A stretch of DNA of 64,000 bases from Azotobacter chroococcum (GCF_004339665.1 NZ_SMMU01000002.1:124001-188000), one strand, 5' to 3'. Positions 55,526 through 64,000 are shown, counted from the first letter of the stretch. Numbers and translations are program-made. Notes: generated by a model not told the origin, from the sequence alone.

Positions 55526-55650
55526 GCGGGGCCTGCGGATCTCTGCCGGTCGGGCCGGCAAGGATACCTTGCCGTAGGCGCAGGGATGCACAACGGCGCC
55601 GGGATGTAGTGGAATGCGTCCGGCAGGCACCTCACCATGATCGAGTTCCG

Positions 55651-56676
55651 ATGAGCAGAAAAGCTTCGAGCCCCCGTCCGGGAGGCAATCCGACCCTGAT
55701 CGACGTCGCCCGGGTCGCCGGCGTCTCGCCGATCACCGTCTCGCGCGCCCTGGGGCGCCCCGAGGTGGTCAGCGACGCGACCCGCCGGCGGGTGCTGGAG
55801 GCCGTTCGCGCCACCGGCTACGTGCCCAACCTGGCGGCCGGTTCGCTGGCTTCGAGCCGCAGCCGCCTGGTGGCGATCCTCCTGCCGACCATCGCCAACT
55901 CGATCTTCGCCGATACCGTGCAGTCGCTCACCGAACGCCTGGCCGGCGCCGGCTACCAGACCCTGCTGGGCCTCACCGGCTACCTCCCCGAACAGGAGGA
56001 GGCGCTGCTCGAGGCGCTGCTGGGGCGTCGCCCGGACGGCATCGTGCTCACCGGCACCCAGCACACCGAGGCCAGCCGCGAGCGGCTGAGGCGTACCGGC
56101 ATTCCGCAGGTGGAGGCCTGGGACCTGTGCGCGCGTCCGCTGGACATGCTGGTCGGCTTCTCCCACGAGGCGGTCGGCCGCGCGGTTGCCGATTACCTGC
56201 TCGGCAAGGGCTACCGGCGCATCTCGGTGGTCAGCCTCGACGACCCGCGCGGGCTGCGCCGCTACCACAGCCTGCTGCAGGCGCTGGCGGAGCAGGGCAT
56301 CGGCGAGGTCGCGGCAGAAATCCTTCCGGCACCGGCGACCCTGGCGGAGGGCCGCGAGGGGCTGCGCCACCTGCTGGAGCGGGGCCAGGCCGGGGAGGTG
56401 GTGGTCTGCAGTTCGGACACCCTGGCCCAAGGCGTGCTGGCCGAGGCGGCGAGCCGGCAGATTGCCGTGCCCGGGCAACTGGCGGTGATGGGCTTCGGCG
56501 ACCTGTCCAGCGCGGCCCATACCCATCCGCCGTTGTCGACGGTGCGCATCGATGGCCCGCGGATCGGCCAGAGCATCGCCGAGGCGCTGCTGGCGCGTTT
56601 CGCCGAGCCGGGCCTGGCGCGCAACCCGCTGCGCATGGATGTCGGTTTCGAGCTGATCGAGCGCGCCAGCACCTGA
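55651..56676 (+). CDS. LacI-family repressor (GntR-like) of aldarate locus
   Basis: A 341-residue repressor. The DNA-binding headpiece TLIDVARVAGVSPITVSRALGRPEVVS (about 17-43) and hinge helix NLAAGSLASSRS are typical. The sugar-binding core follows (LVAILLPTIANSIFADTV, DMLVGFSHEAVGRAVADYLLGKGYRRI). It most resembles gluconate/aldonate repressors. A perfect LacI-type palindrome lies 15 bases after its stop, before the TalrD/GalrD-type gene, which is the likely target. Confidence 0.9.
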   Translation: MSRKASSPRPGGNPTLIDVARVAGVSPITVSRALGRPEVVSDATRRRVLEAVRATGYVPNLAAGSLASSRSRLVAILLPTIANSIFADTVQSLTERLAGAGYQTLLGLTGYLPEQEEALLEALLGRRPDGIVLTGTQHTEASRERLRRTGIPQVEAWDLCARPLDMLVGFSHEAVGRAVADYLLGKGYRRISVVSLDDPRGLRRYHSLLQALAEQGIGEVAAEILPAPATLAEGREGLRHLLERGQAGEVVVCSSDTLAQGVLAEAASRQIAVPGQLAVMGFGDLSSAAHTHPPLSTVRIDGPRIGQSIAEALLARFAEPGLARNPLRMDVGFELIERAST

Positions 56677-56690
56677 ATCACGGCGCTTGA

Positions 56691-56706
56691 ATGATTGCGC
56701 AATCAT
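56691..56706 (+). promoter_or_regulatory. LacI-type operator before the talarate/galactarate dehydratase gene
   Basis: ATGATTGCGCAATCAT is a perfect 16-bp palindrome with the central CG typical of LacI-family sites. A possible -35 (TTGAAT, 56687-56692) overlaps it, so bound repressor would block the promoter of the gene at 56816. Confidence 0.7.
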
Positions 56707-56815
56707 CCGAGAATGGCTCAGGTCCCCGATGAGCCGGGGGCCGCATGACCGGCAAATATTCTGGCAAGCAGCGCCGGTCGTGCGTTCATCGTCCTTTTCC
56801 GAACGAGGAAGTTGC

Positions 56816-57973
56816 ATGAACGACAAGCCCGCCATCCCCTGCGCCGACGACGACCGCATTGCCTGGCTGCGCCTGCGCTCGGTGGCCCTGCCGCTGGCCA
56901 CTCCGATCAGCGACGCCAAGGTGCTCACCGGCCGGCAGAAGCCGATGACCGAGATCGCCATCCTGATCGCCGAGATCGAGACCCGCGCCGGCCACCGGGG
57001 CCTCGGCTTCAGCTATTCCAAGCGCGCCGGCGGGGCAGGGCAGTTCGCCCACGCCCTGGAAGTGGCGCCCAACCTGATCGGCGAGAACCCCAGCGACATC
57101 GCCCGGCTGTGGGACAAGCTGTGCTGGGCCGGCGCCTCGGTGGGGCGCAGCGGCCTGGCGACCCAGGCCATCGGCGCCTTCGACGTGGCGCTGTGGGATC
57201 TCAAGGCGCGTCGCGCTGGCCTGTCGCTGGCGCGCCTGCTCGGCGCCCAGCGCGATTCGGTGCGTTGCTACAACACCTCTGGCGGTTTCCTCCACACACC
57301 GCTCGATCAGTTGCTGAAGAACACCGATATCTCCCGCGAGAAGGGCATCGGCGGCATCAAGCTCAAGGTCGGCCAGCCGGACTGGGCGCTGGATCTGCAT
57401 CGGGTCGGCACGGTGCGCCAGCATCTGGGCGATGCCTTCCCGTTGATGGTGGACGCCAACCAGCAATGGGATCGGCCCACCGCGCGGCGCATGTGCCGGC
57501 GCCTGGAGCCGTTCGATCTGATCTGGATCGAGGAGCCGCTGGACTGCTACGACGCCGAGGGCCACGCCGAGCTGGTGCGCCAGTTCGACACGCCGATCGC
57601 CACCGGCGAGATGCTCACCAGCCCGGCCGAGCACTGGGAGTTCATTCGCCAGCGCGCCGCCGACTTCCTCATGCCGGATGCGCCGCGGGTCGGCGGCATC
57701 ACCCCCTACCTGCGGGTGCAGACGCTGGCCGAGCAGGCCGGCATGACCCTGGCGCCGCACTTCGCCATGGAACTGCACGTGCACCTGGCGGCCACCCACG
57801 CGCGCGAGCCCTGGGTCGAGCACTTCGAGTGGCTGGAGCCGCTGTTCGAGGAGCGCCTGGAGATTCGCGACGGACGCATGCTGGTGCCCAATCGACCCGG
57901 CCTGGGCCTCAGCCTGAGCGAGCGGGTGGCCGGCTGGACGGTGCAGGAGGCCGAAGTCGGCCAGCGCGCATAG
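56816..57973 (+). CDS. L-talarate/galactarate dehydratase-like enolase-superfamily enzyme
   Basis: A 385-residue member of the mandelate racemase subgroup. The KxK pair is Lys182/Lys184 (GGIKLKVGQPD), the metal ligands Asp213 (MVDANQQWD), Glu239 (WIEEPLDC) and Glu265 (ATGEMLTS), the catalytic His315 (LAPHFAMELH) and Glu335. With a constant shift of 13 these correspond to the active-site residues of Salmonella TalrD/GalrD as I recall them. It would dehydrate galactarate or L-talarate to a 5-keto-4-deoxy acid. GAGGAAG precedes the ATG. Confidence 0.85.
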   Translation: MNDKPAIPCADDDRIAWLRLRSVALPLATPISDAKVLTGRQKPMTEIAILIAEIETRAGHRGLGFSYSKRAGGAGQFAHALEVAPNLIGENPSDIARLWDKLCWAGASVGRSGLATQAIGAFDVALWDLKARRAGLSLARLLGAQRDSVRCYNTSGGFLHTPLDQLLKNTDISREKGIGGIKLKVGQPDWALDLHRVGTVRQHLGDAFPLMVDANQQWDRPTARRMCRRLEPFDLIWIEEPLDCYDAEGHAELVRQFDTPIATGEMLTSPAEHWEFIRQRAADFLMPDAPRVGGITPYLRVQTLAEQAGMTLAPHFAMELHVHLAATHAREPWVEHFEWLEPLFEERLEIRDGRMLVPNRPGLGLSLSERVAGWTVQEAEVGQRA

Positions 57974-57980
57974 CAGGCCG

Positions 57981-58898
57981 TCAATTTGCGGCGAGCGGCT
58001 CCTGCTGGGCTTCCCGAGCCGCCTGGCGCACGGCTTCGCGCACCGCGGCGAAGGCCGGGTTGTCGTTGTCGTCGCGCCAGACCAGGTGCAGCTCGCTGCA
58101 CACCCCGCCCGGCAGCTCCAGGGCACGGAAGCGCACCCGCTCGAAGCGCACCGCGCTGGCGCCGCGCGGCACCAGGGCCAGGCCCATGCCGGTGTTGACC
58201 AGGGCGAGAATGGTCAGGGTGGAACCGAGCGACTGCACGTAGTCCGGCTCCACGGCGCTGGAGCGGAACATGCCGGTGAGCAGTTCGTTGAACGGCTGCC
58301 AGGCGCCATGGGCATAGATGATGAAGGGCTGGCCGTGCAACGCGGCCAGCGTCGGCGTCGTGGCTTCGGCCAGCGGATGCTCGGCGGGCACGGCGAGGAC
58401 GAAGGGCTCGCGCACCAGGCATTCGCCGATCAGCCCCGGTTGGTTGAGCGGCGCGCGCACGATGGCCAGGTCGATGCGCCGTGTGCGCAGTGCCTGCAAT
58501 TGCTCGAAGGTGGTCATCTCCTGCAGGGCGATCTGCACCTCGGGGCGCTCGCGCCGGGTCTGCGCCACCACCCGCGGCAGGAAGTCGTACACCGCACTGG
58601 CGACGAAGCCGATGCTCACCGTGCCGCTCTCGCCGAGGGCGGCCTGGCGGGCGCTCTGCGCCGCGCGATGGGCCTGGTCGAGCAGCGCCTGGGCCTCGAC
58701 GAAGAAGGCGCGGCCAGCGGCGGTCAGCGCAACCGAACGGGTGCTGCGGGTGAACAGCGCCACGCCCAATTGATGCTCCAGCAACTGGATTTGCCGGCTC
58801 AGCGGCGGCTGGGTCATATGCAGGCGTTCGGCGGCGCGCCGGAAGTTCAGCTCCGTGGCCAGGGTGGTGAAGCAGCGCAGTTGGGCCAGCTCGAACAT
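57981..58898 (-). CDS. LysR-family transcriptional regulator
   Basis: A 305-residue LysR protein. The winged helix ELAQLRCFTTLATELNFRRAAERLHMTQPPLSRQIQLLEHQLG is unmistakable, followed by the effector domain (VSIGFVASAVYDFLPRVV). The start ATG at 58898 gives the standard MFELAQLRCF; a TTG at 58922 would add 8 residues. It is between the two halves of the aldarate locus and may control the tct genes. A dyad just upstream is a probable autoregulatory site. Confidence 0.9.
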   Translation of the reverse strand: MFELAQLRCFTTLATELNFRRAAERLHMTQPPLSRQIQLLEHQLGVALFTRSTRSVALTAAGRAFFVEAQALLDQAHRAAQSARQAALGESGTVSIGFVASAVYDFLPRVVAQTRRERPEVQIALQEMTTFEQLQALRTRRIDLAIVRAPLNQPGLIGECLVREPFVLAVPAEHPLAEATTPTLAALHGQPFIIYAHGAWQPFNELLTGMFRSSAVEPDYVQSLGSTLTILALVNTGMGLALVPRGASAVRFERVRFRALELPGGVCSELHLVWRDDNDNPAFAAVREAVRQAAREAQQEPLAAN

Positions 58899-58916
58899 TG
58901 ATTCATCCAGGGTATC

Positions 58917-58932
58917 AATCAAGTGCTTGATT
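58917..58932. promoter_or_regulatory. dyad upstream of lysR gene
   Basis: AATCAAGTGCTTGATT: 7-base arms AATCAAG/CTTGATT with a 2-base centre, 19 bases before the ATG. It suits LysR autoregulation. Confidence 0.5.
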
Positions 58933-59061
58933 AGATTAGACCTGGATCAATTCGGCCGTCCATCATATGTCCAGCGCAATGTGCAGGCAGCCGACATCGG
59001 CTGGCGCTTCCGAGGGGCGTCGAGGGGCGCAGCGGGGAGAGGAACTGAGGAGGGCGAAGTG

Positions 59062-59088
59062 GCCGCCCCCCCTCAGAGAGGGGGCGGC
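59062..59088 (-). terminator. hairpin after tctA
   Basis: GCCGCCCCC (59062-59070) and GGGGGCGGC (59080-59088), 8 bases after the tctA stop; no T-run. Confidence 0.6.
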
Positions 59089-59095
59089 ATGGCGA

Positions 59096-60616
59096 TCAGG
59101 TACGCAGGATTTCGTTGATCGCGCTGGGTTTGGGGCGCAGGGCGCTGAACACTTGCCAGAGGACGAATGCCAGAGCCAGGCCGAGGAAGGTGCCGGCGAT
59201 GGGGGTGGTCAGGAAGTCCATGAAGTTGTTGTCCGACAGCATCAGGCCGCGGCGCAGGTTGGTTTCGGCCATTGGCCCGAGGATGAAGCCGATGATGAAC
59301 GGCGCCGCCGGCGTGCCGGCCTTGACGAAGGCGTAGCCGAGCAGACCGAACAGCAGGATCGACCAGACGTCGAACAGGCGGCTGGACAGACCGAAGGCAC
59401 CGACCACGCAGAGCACCAGGATGATCGGCAGCAGGATGTGCTTGGGCACGTCGAGCAGCTTGATGAACAGGCGCAGGCCGTAGAACTCCATGAACAGCAT
59501 CATCACCGTGGCGACGATCAGCGCGGCGAAGATGGTGTACACCAACGGGCCCTGGCTGACGAACAGCAGCGGGCCGGGCTGGATGCCATGGATCAGGAAG
59601 CCGCCGAGCATGATCGCGGTGACGGTGTCGCCGGGGATGCCCAGGGTCATCAGCGGCATCATGGCCCCGCCGATGCCGGCGTTGTTGGCGGTCTCGCTGG
59701 CCACCACGCCACCGATGTTGCCCTTGCCGTAGGAGTCCGAATCCTTGGCGCGCTTCTTGGCGATGATGTACGACACCAGGTTGGAGGTGCCGGCACCGAT
59801 GCCCGGCAGGATGCCGATGCCCAGGCCGATCAGGCCGGAGCGACCGGCATTGGGCAGTTGCTCACGGAACTCCTTGAGCGAGAAACCGAAGCCCTTGATG
59901 TTCTTCATGCTGACCGAGCGCGCCTTGCCCTGGACCGCATGACGGCCGGTTTCGGCGAGCTTGATGATCTCGGCCACGGCGAACATGCCGATCATCACGG
60001 TGAGCATGGAGAAGCCGCCGTTGAGTTCACTGATGCCGAAGGTGAAGCGGCGCACGGCCTCTACCGGGGCGATGCCGATGGTCGACACGGCGATGCCCAG
60101 GGCGCCGGCGAACAGCCCCTTGACCATGGAGCCGGCCGACAGCGTGGCGATCAGGGTCAGGGAGAACACGGCGATGGCGAAGTATTCGTGCGGGCCGAAG
60201 CTCAGTGCCACCTTGGCCAGCTGCGGGGCGATGAACATCAGCGCTGCGATGCTGAAGATGGTGCCCAGGAAGGAGAACACGATGCCGACACCGAGCGCCT
60301 TGACGCCCTGGCCCTGTTCCATCAGCGGGCCGCCGTCGAAGACCGTGGCGATTGATGAGGGCGTGCCGGGAATCTTGAGCAGGATCGCCGAGATCAGCCC
60401 GCCGGAGGTGGCGCCGATGAACAGGGCGACCAGCAGTGACAGGCCCGCCTGCGGGCCCATGGTGAAGGTCAGTGGCAGGCACAGGGCCACGGCCATGGTG
60501 GCCGACAGTCCTGGTACCGCGCCGAACACGATGCCCATGGCCACGCCGATGGCCATCAGCAGCAGAATGTTGAGCGAGAAGACGGCACCGAAGCCTTGCT
60601 GCAGTAATTCGAGCAT
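59096..60616 (-). CDS. tctA: tripartite tricarboxylate-type transporter, large membrane subunit
   Basis: A 506-residue TctA with about 12 membrane helices. Family motifs are GAVPGLSATMAVALCLPLTF, GATSGGLISAILLKIPGTPSS and GILPGIGAGTSNLVSYIIAK. It is the permease of a TTT system, driven by an ion gradient with a periplasmic binding protein. It lies 9 bases after tctB. The cargo is probably an aldarate, inferred from neighbouring genes. Confidence 0.93.
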   Translation of the reverse strand: MLELLQQGFGAVFSLNILLLMAIGVAMGIVFGAVPGLSATMAVALCLPLTFTMGPQAGLSLLVALFIGATSGGLISAILLKIPGTPSSIATVFDGGPLMEQGQGVKALGVGIVFSFLGTIFSIAALMFIAPQLAKVALSFGPHEYFAIAVFSLTLIATLSAGSMVKGLFAGALGIAVSTIGIAPVEAVRRFTFGISELNGGFSMLTVMIGMFAVAEIIKLAETGRHAVQGKARSVSMKNIKGFGFSLKEFREQLPNAGRSGLIGLGIGILPGIGAGTSNLVSYIIAKKRAKDSDSYGKGNIGGVVASETANNAGIGGAMMPLMTLGIPGDTVTAIMLGGFLIHGIQPGPLLFVSQGPLVYTIFAALIVATVMMLFMEFYGLRLFIKLLDVPKHILLPIILVLCVVGAFGLSSRLFDVWSILLFGLLGYAFVKAGTPAAPFIIGFILGPMAETNLRRGLMLSDNNFMDFLTTPIAGTFLGLALAFVLWQVFSALRPKPSAINEILRT

Positions 60617-60625
60617 GGTCGATCC

Positions 60626-61135
60626 TCAGAGGAAGTTCAGCAGTCCCGGGGGCAGCATCAGATCGAAGGCCTCGCGGAACAGCAGGTAGATGACGGCCGA
60701 GCTGATCACGGCGATCAGGGCGTAGGTCGGGTGCCGGACCTTGTGGTTCAGCGGGGTCAGCACGATGAACTGCAGATACAGGTAGACGGCGGTCATGATC
60801 GGGAAGCCCACCGGCCCGAGCAGGGCCATGTAGCCGAGTATCAGCCCCAGGGTCTTGAGCACGGTCTTGGGCTCGATGATTTCGGGAGCCGCTACTTCGG
60901 CGCTGTCGTCCGGCAGTTGGCTGGGCGTTTCGGCTGCGGCCTGCGCCTTGTTGCCAAAGGCGCTGAACAGCTGCATCACACCCAGCAGGGATAGCAGTCC
61001 GGCCAGCAGAACGGGAACCGTGGCGGCGTCGACGCCTTCGTGCCCAGGCAGCCGATAGGCCATCACCATATAGACGATGCTGGCGCCCAGCATGGCGACG
61101 CCGATGATCAGTTCTTTCTTGTTCAGGGTGCTCAT
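60626..61135 (-). CDS. tctB: tripartite tricarboxylate-type transporter, small membrane subunit
   Basis: A 169-residue TctB with four predicted membrane helices (ELIIGVAMLGASIVYMVMAYRL; TVPVLLAGLLSLLGVMQL; LGLILGYMALLGPVGFPIMTAVYL; LIAVISSAVIYLLFR). Second membrane part of the TTT permease. Confidence 0.88.
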   Translation of the reverse strand: MSTLNKKELIIGVAMLGASIVYMVMAYRLPGHEGVDAATVPVLLAGLLSLLGVMQLFSAFGNKAQAAAETPSQLPDDSAEVAAPEIIEPKTVLKTLGLILGYMALLGPVGFPIMTAVYLYLQFIVLTPLNHKVRHPTYALIAVISSAVIYLLFREAFDLMLPPGLLNFL

Positions 61136-61198
61136 CGCATACCTCGATTTACTGAGGCGTACCGCCGGCCGATCACGCGGCCGGCGGTACGTTATGGC

Positions 61199-62176
61199 TT
61201 ATTTGACCTTGTGCAGATCGTCCTTGAACTGCATGAAGTCTTCGCGGGTCTTGGCCAGGATCGCCTTCGACTCCTCGGTGCCGAAGTAGGCCACCGGCTG
61301 CTTGAACTTCTTCAGATCCTCGGCGTACTCGGGGATCTCGGTGATCTGCTTCATCAGGTCGGCCATCTTCTTGACGATGGCCGGGTCGGTGCCTTTCGGG
61401 AAGGCGACCACATACGGCTTGTCGAGGGTGATGTCCAGGCCCTGCTCCTTGAGGGTGGGCACGTCACCCAGCAGTGCGTTGTGCTCGTCGTTGGGCTGGC
61501 CCAGGGCGACCATCTGGCCACCGTTGACGTAGTCCTGCACCGAACCGTAGCTGATCGCTCCGAGATCGACACGGCCGCCCAGCATGGCCACGACGCGGTC
61601 GGAAACGGTGCCGGCATCGACCATCTTCAGCTGGGTGCCGGTGAGTTTTTCCAGCATCAGGCCCTGCACGTGGGAGAAGTTGCCCATCTCGGTGCCGTAG
61701 GTGAGGCTGCCTGGTTCGGCCTTGGCCTTGTCGATCAGGTCTTTCATGCTGGTCACGCCGGACTGCCTGGAGGCGACGAACACCGCACTCTTGTCGACAC
61801 CGGCGATGCAGGCGACGTCGAAGACTTCGTAGCTGTCTTCGGACAGGCCGGCCACTTCGTTGACGATCAGCTGACCCGGGTGGGTGAAGAGGAGGGTGTT
61901 GCCATCCGCCGCCGCGCCCTTGACCTGTTCGGCGGCGAGGGTGCCGCCGCCGCCGGCGACGTTGGTCACCACCATGGTCTTGCCGGTGATCCGGTTGAAG
62001 TACTTGGCCATCATCCGGGCGTTGAAGTCGGTGTCGCCGCCGGGGTTGGCGATCACCACCACCTGCACGGGGCGGGTGGGCCAGTTGACCTCGGCGGCGA
62101 CGGCGGCCGACTGGGTGCCGAGCGTGGCGGCGGCGACCATGGCGGAGAGCAGGGAGGCGCGGAGTGTTTTTTTCAT
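61199..62176 (-). CDS. tctC: tripartite tricarboxylate-type transporter, periplasmic binding protein
   Basis: A 325-residue Bug/TctC receptor. A signal peptide (about 1-28, ending AAVAAE) is followed by VNWPTRPVQVVVIANPGGDTDFNARMMAKYF and MVVTNVAGGGGTLAAEQVKGAAADGNTLLFTH, both family-typical. It binds a carboxylic acid, here probably an aldarate. It follows gudD by 36 bases and precedes tctB by 63. Confidence 0.92.
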   Translation of the reverse strand: MKKTLRASLLSAMVAAATLGTQSAAVAAEVNWPTRPVQVVVIANPGGDTDFNARMMAKYFNRITGKTMVVTNVAGGGGTLAAEQVKGAAADGNTLLFTHPGQLIVNEVAGLSEDSYEVFDVACIAGVDKSAVFVASRQSGVTSMKDLIDKAKAEPGSLTYGTEMGNFSHVQGLMLEKLTGTQLKMVDAGTVSDRVVAMLGGRVDLGAISYGSVQDYVNGGQMVALGQPNDEHNALLGDVPTLKEQGLDITLDKPYVVAFPKGTDPAIVKKMADLMKQITEIPEYAEDLKKFKQPVAYFGTEESKAILAKTREDFMQFKDDLHKVK

Positions 62177-62212
62177 TGTCTTCTCCTTGGAGGGATGTGG
62201 GGCGTACGGGGT

Positions 62213-63603
62213 TCAGCGGGCCAGGCTGGGATGCTTGGGGTCGTAGCGCCAGCCGGGAATCAGGTACTGCATGGCCATGGCGTCGTCGCGCGCGCCAGTG
62301 GCCACCTTCTTGTACAGCTCGTGGGCGGCGATGATCCGCTGCATGTCCGGCTCGATGCCGAGGCCGGGTCTGTCCGGCACCTCGACCTGGCCGCCGACGA
62401 TCTGCAGCGGCTCGCGGGTCAGGCGTTCCTGGCCTTCCTGCCAGATCCAGTGGGTGTCGATGGCGGTGATGCGCCCCGGCACGGCGGCCGCGGCATGGGT
62501 GAACATGGCCAGGGAAATGTCGAAGTGGTTGTTCGAATGCGAGCCCCAGGTCAGGCCGAATTCCTCGCACACCTGGCCGAGGCGCACGGCGCCCTGCATG
62601 GTCCAGAAATGCGGGTCGGCCAGCGGGATGTCCACTGCCTCCAGGCGCAGCGAATGGCCCATCTGCCGCCAGTCGGTGGCGGCCATGTTGGTGGCGGTGG
62701 GAATGCCGGTGGCGCGCTTGAATTCGCCCATCACCTCGCGGCCGGAGTAACCGTTCTCCGGGCCGCAGGGGTCCTCGGCGTAGGCCAGCACCTGGCCCTG
62801 GCCCTTGCACAGGCGAATCGCCTCGTCCAGCGACCAGGCGCCGTTGGGGTCGAGGGTGACGCGGGCCTGGGGGAAACGCGCCTTGATCGCCGTCACCGCG
62901 GCGATCTCGTCCTCGCCGCGCATCACCCCGCCCTTGAGCTTGAAGTCGCTGAAGCCGTAGCGGGCGTGGGCCGCCTCGGCGAGGTGGGCGATGGCCTCGG
63001 GGGTGAGCGCCGCCTCGTGGCGCAGGTGATACCAGTCGTCGGCGGAGCCTTGGCCGGCCAGGTAGGGCAGGTCGGTGCGCCGGCGCTCGCCGATATAGAG
63101 AGGTAGGCCAGCATCGGCACGCGGTCGCGCTGCTGGCCGGCGCCGAGCAGTTCGGCCACCGGCACCTCCAGATGCTGGCCGAGCAGGTCGAGGAGGGCGG
63201 CCTCCACCGCGGTGATCACGTTGTCCAGGCGCAGGTTGATCTCGTGGGGCTGCTTCAGAACGGCGGCTTCCGCCTCCGAAGTCACCTGGTGCACGGTGGC
63301 CTGCGGGCCGCTGCCGCGCCCGGCGAGGGTCTGGCGCAGGCGGTTCAGGATGCGGTTGTAGCGGCCGATCGGCTGGCCGACGACCAGATCGCGCGAGCGC
63401 TCCAGTGCCTGGCGGATGCCCTCGCCGCCGGGGACCTCGCCGATGCCGGTGCGTCCGGCGCTGTCGCCGAGCAGGACCAGGTTGCGGGTGAAGTACGGGG
63501 CGTGGGCGCCGCAGAGGTTGAGCAGCATGCTGTCATGCCCGGCGACCGGGATGACCTGCATCTCGGTGACGACTGGCGTGGCGGTGGCTGGAGTGGCGGA
63601 CAT
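62213..63603 (-). pseudogene. gudD: glucarate dehydratase gene with a one-base deletion
   Basis: N-terminal part (from 63603): [29 protein letters not shown] ... VPMLAYL, then the frame is lost. In the next frame the protein continues with [26 protein letters not shown] ... and [13 protein letters not shown] to the end, [16 protein letters not shown], at 62213. Near 63100 the sequence reads CTCTCTATATC where the family motif YLFYIG needs one more T. With that base the protein is 463 residues, with Lys (KLKGG), DPNGAW, EDPCG, ATNMA and SHSNNH active-site parts intact. It is either a recent mutation or a sequencing error. First gene of the gudD-tctCBA operon. Confidence 0.88.
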
Positions 63604-63641
63604 GCGGAGTCTCGTCTTGTTGTTATTTGATGTTATGCGTC

Positions 63642-63651
63642 GTCGTACGAC
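63642..63651 (-). promoter_or_regulatory. palindrome in the gudD promoter region
   Basis: GTCGTACGAC, a perfect 10-bp palindrome containing TCGTACGA, which fits the TNGTACNA form seen for GntR-family (FCD) regulators. It lies 39 bases before the gudD ATG. No GntR gene is in the window. Confidence 0.5.
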
Positions 63652-63943
63652 ATTGGTGAATTAGTATCAATGGATGGCGCTCGTGTCAATGTCGTCATGT
63701 CCCGGGGCGAAGGGCACCCGGTTTGGGTGCAGATGGCGAGGGGCGGTTTTCGAGGCGTTTCGGGGGATGGGTTTTCAGTCGCTCGCTCGGGGCGGCGTGC
63801 TCTCTTGAGGTTATATGATGTCTGTGGCGATCTGGCCGTCCCCTGCGAGGCTGGACCGTTTCAGGGGGCGGAAGTCCATAGCTGGGCGTGCAAGAGATGC
63901 CGATATTCTTTTCGGCCCGCCTGGTCTTGCCGTGTCATAAAGT

Positions 63944-63957
63944 CAAACGCTCGTTTG
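63944..63957 (+). promoter_or_regulatory. candidate PsrA (TetR-family) box
   Basis: CAAACGCTCGTTTG fits the (C/G)AAAC-N4-GTTT(C/G) motif of PsrA, the Pseudomonas fatty-acid-responsive regulator. TATAA-like bases (CATAAAGT) precede it. The controlled gene would begin after position 64000. Confidence 0.5.
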
Positions 63958-64000
63958 CTCGCTATTTTCCGCCCGCAGCACGGGCCGCGATCAAGACGGC

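Larger units (their letters stand above)
63604..64000. other. intergenic end of window
   Basis: No gene is seen. It contains the gudD promoter region at its left and, at its right, a likely plus-strand promoter region with a PsrA-like box for a gene outside the window. Confidence 0.5.

Noticed and set aside
1-64000. CRISPR arrays, tRNA or rRNA genes, prophage or insertion sequences
   Set aside because: No regularly spaced repeats, no tRNA-like cloverleaf with TTCGA loop, no rRNA segments and no transposase- or integrase-like proteins were recognised by eye.

Overview
This is a high-GC (roughly two-thirds G+C by eye), gene-dense chromosomal segment from a gamma-proteobacterium of the Pseudomonadaceae. 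That placement rests on gene content and order. The block oprG / zinc ABC operon / cnoX-like / nrdR-ribD-ribE-ribBA-ribH-nusB-thiL-pgpA-ribA follows the order familiar from Pseudomonas aeruginosa, and so does the block retS-purD-purH-fis-dusB-DUF3426-prmA-accC-accB-aroQ-dsbD-DUF2333-nudix...yciH-speA. The two blocks are joined here differently from P. aeruginosa. I cannot name the species.

Layout. 1-2.1 kb: end of an unidentified gene, then two overlapping nucleotide-sugar reductase/epimerase genes. 2.2-4.1 kb: two tandem oprG (OmpW-family porin) genes with identical mature proteins but different signal peptides and upstream regions. Both promoters carry an ANR-type (FNR-like) site 31 bp from the -10, and two further perfect ANR boxes lie between the genes. 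4.7-9.6 kb: a tightly packed six-gene TonB-type energy-transduction operon (DUF3450, long MotA/TolQ/ExbB protein, ExbB, ExbD, TonB, TPR protein). 9.7-12.8 kb: a zinc-starvation ABC operon on the minus strand with a Zur-like box. 12.9-15.3 kb: a CnoX/YbbN-type thioredoxin, a methyltransferase and a lipoprotein. 15.4-25 kb: riboflavin and thiamine genes with an FMN riboswitch, then periplasmic proteins. 25-28.2 kb: Rho_N-like protein, a lipase without a signal peptide, and an Hsp70-like protein.

28.2-42.5 kb (all minus strand): the hybrid sensor kinase RetS, purine synthesis (purD, purH) separated by a four-hairpin REP-like element, fis-dusB, prmA, acetyl-CoA carboxylase accBC with aroQ, and dsbD. 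42.7-47.8 kb (plus strand): DUF2333, NUDIX, D-lactate dehydrogenase, YciH and arginine decarboxylase. 47.8-51.2 kb (minus strand): MATE exporter, a small membrane protein, a tandem universal stress protein and a decayed SulP anion transporter, reduced by a large internal deletion with a perfect 18-bp palindrome at the scar.

51.5-55.5 kb is accessory: an SdiA-regulated-type protein, a KstD-like flavoprotein and an MpaB/DUF2236 oxygenase. 55.6-63.6 kb is an aldarate (galactarate/talarate/glucarate) catabolic locus. It has a LacI-type repressor with a perfect palindromic operator before a TalrD/GalrD-type dehydratase, a LysR regulator, a tripartite tricarboxylate-type transporter (tctCBA), and a glucarate dehydratase gene broken by a one-base deletion. 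The last 400 bases hold no gene but contain a PsrA-type box that probably serves a gene beyond the window. I found no tRNA, rRNA, CRISPR array, intact insertion sequence or prophage.
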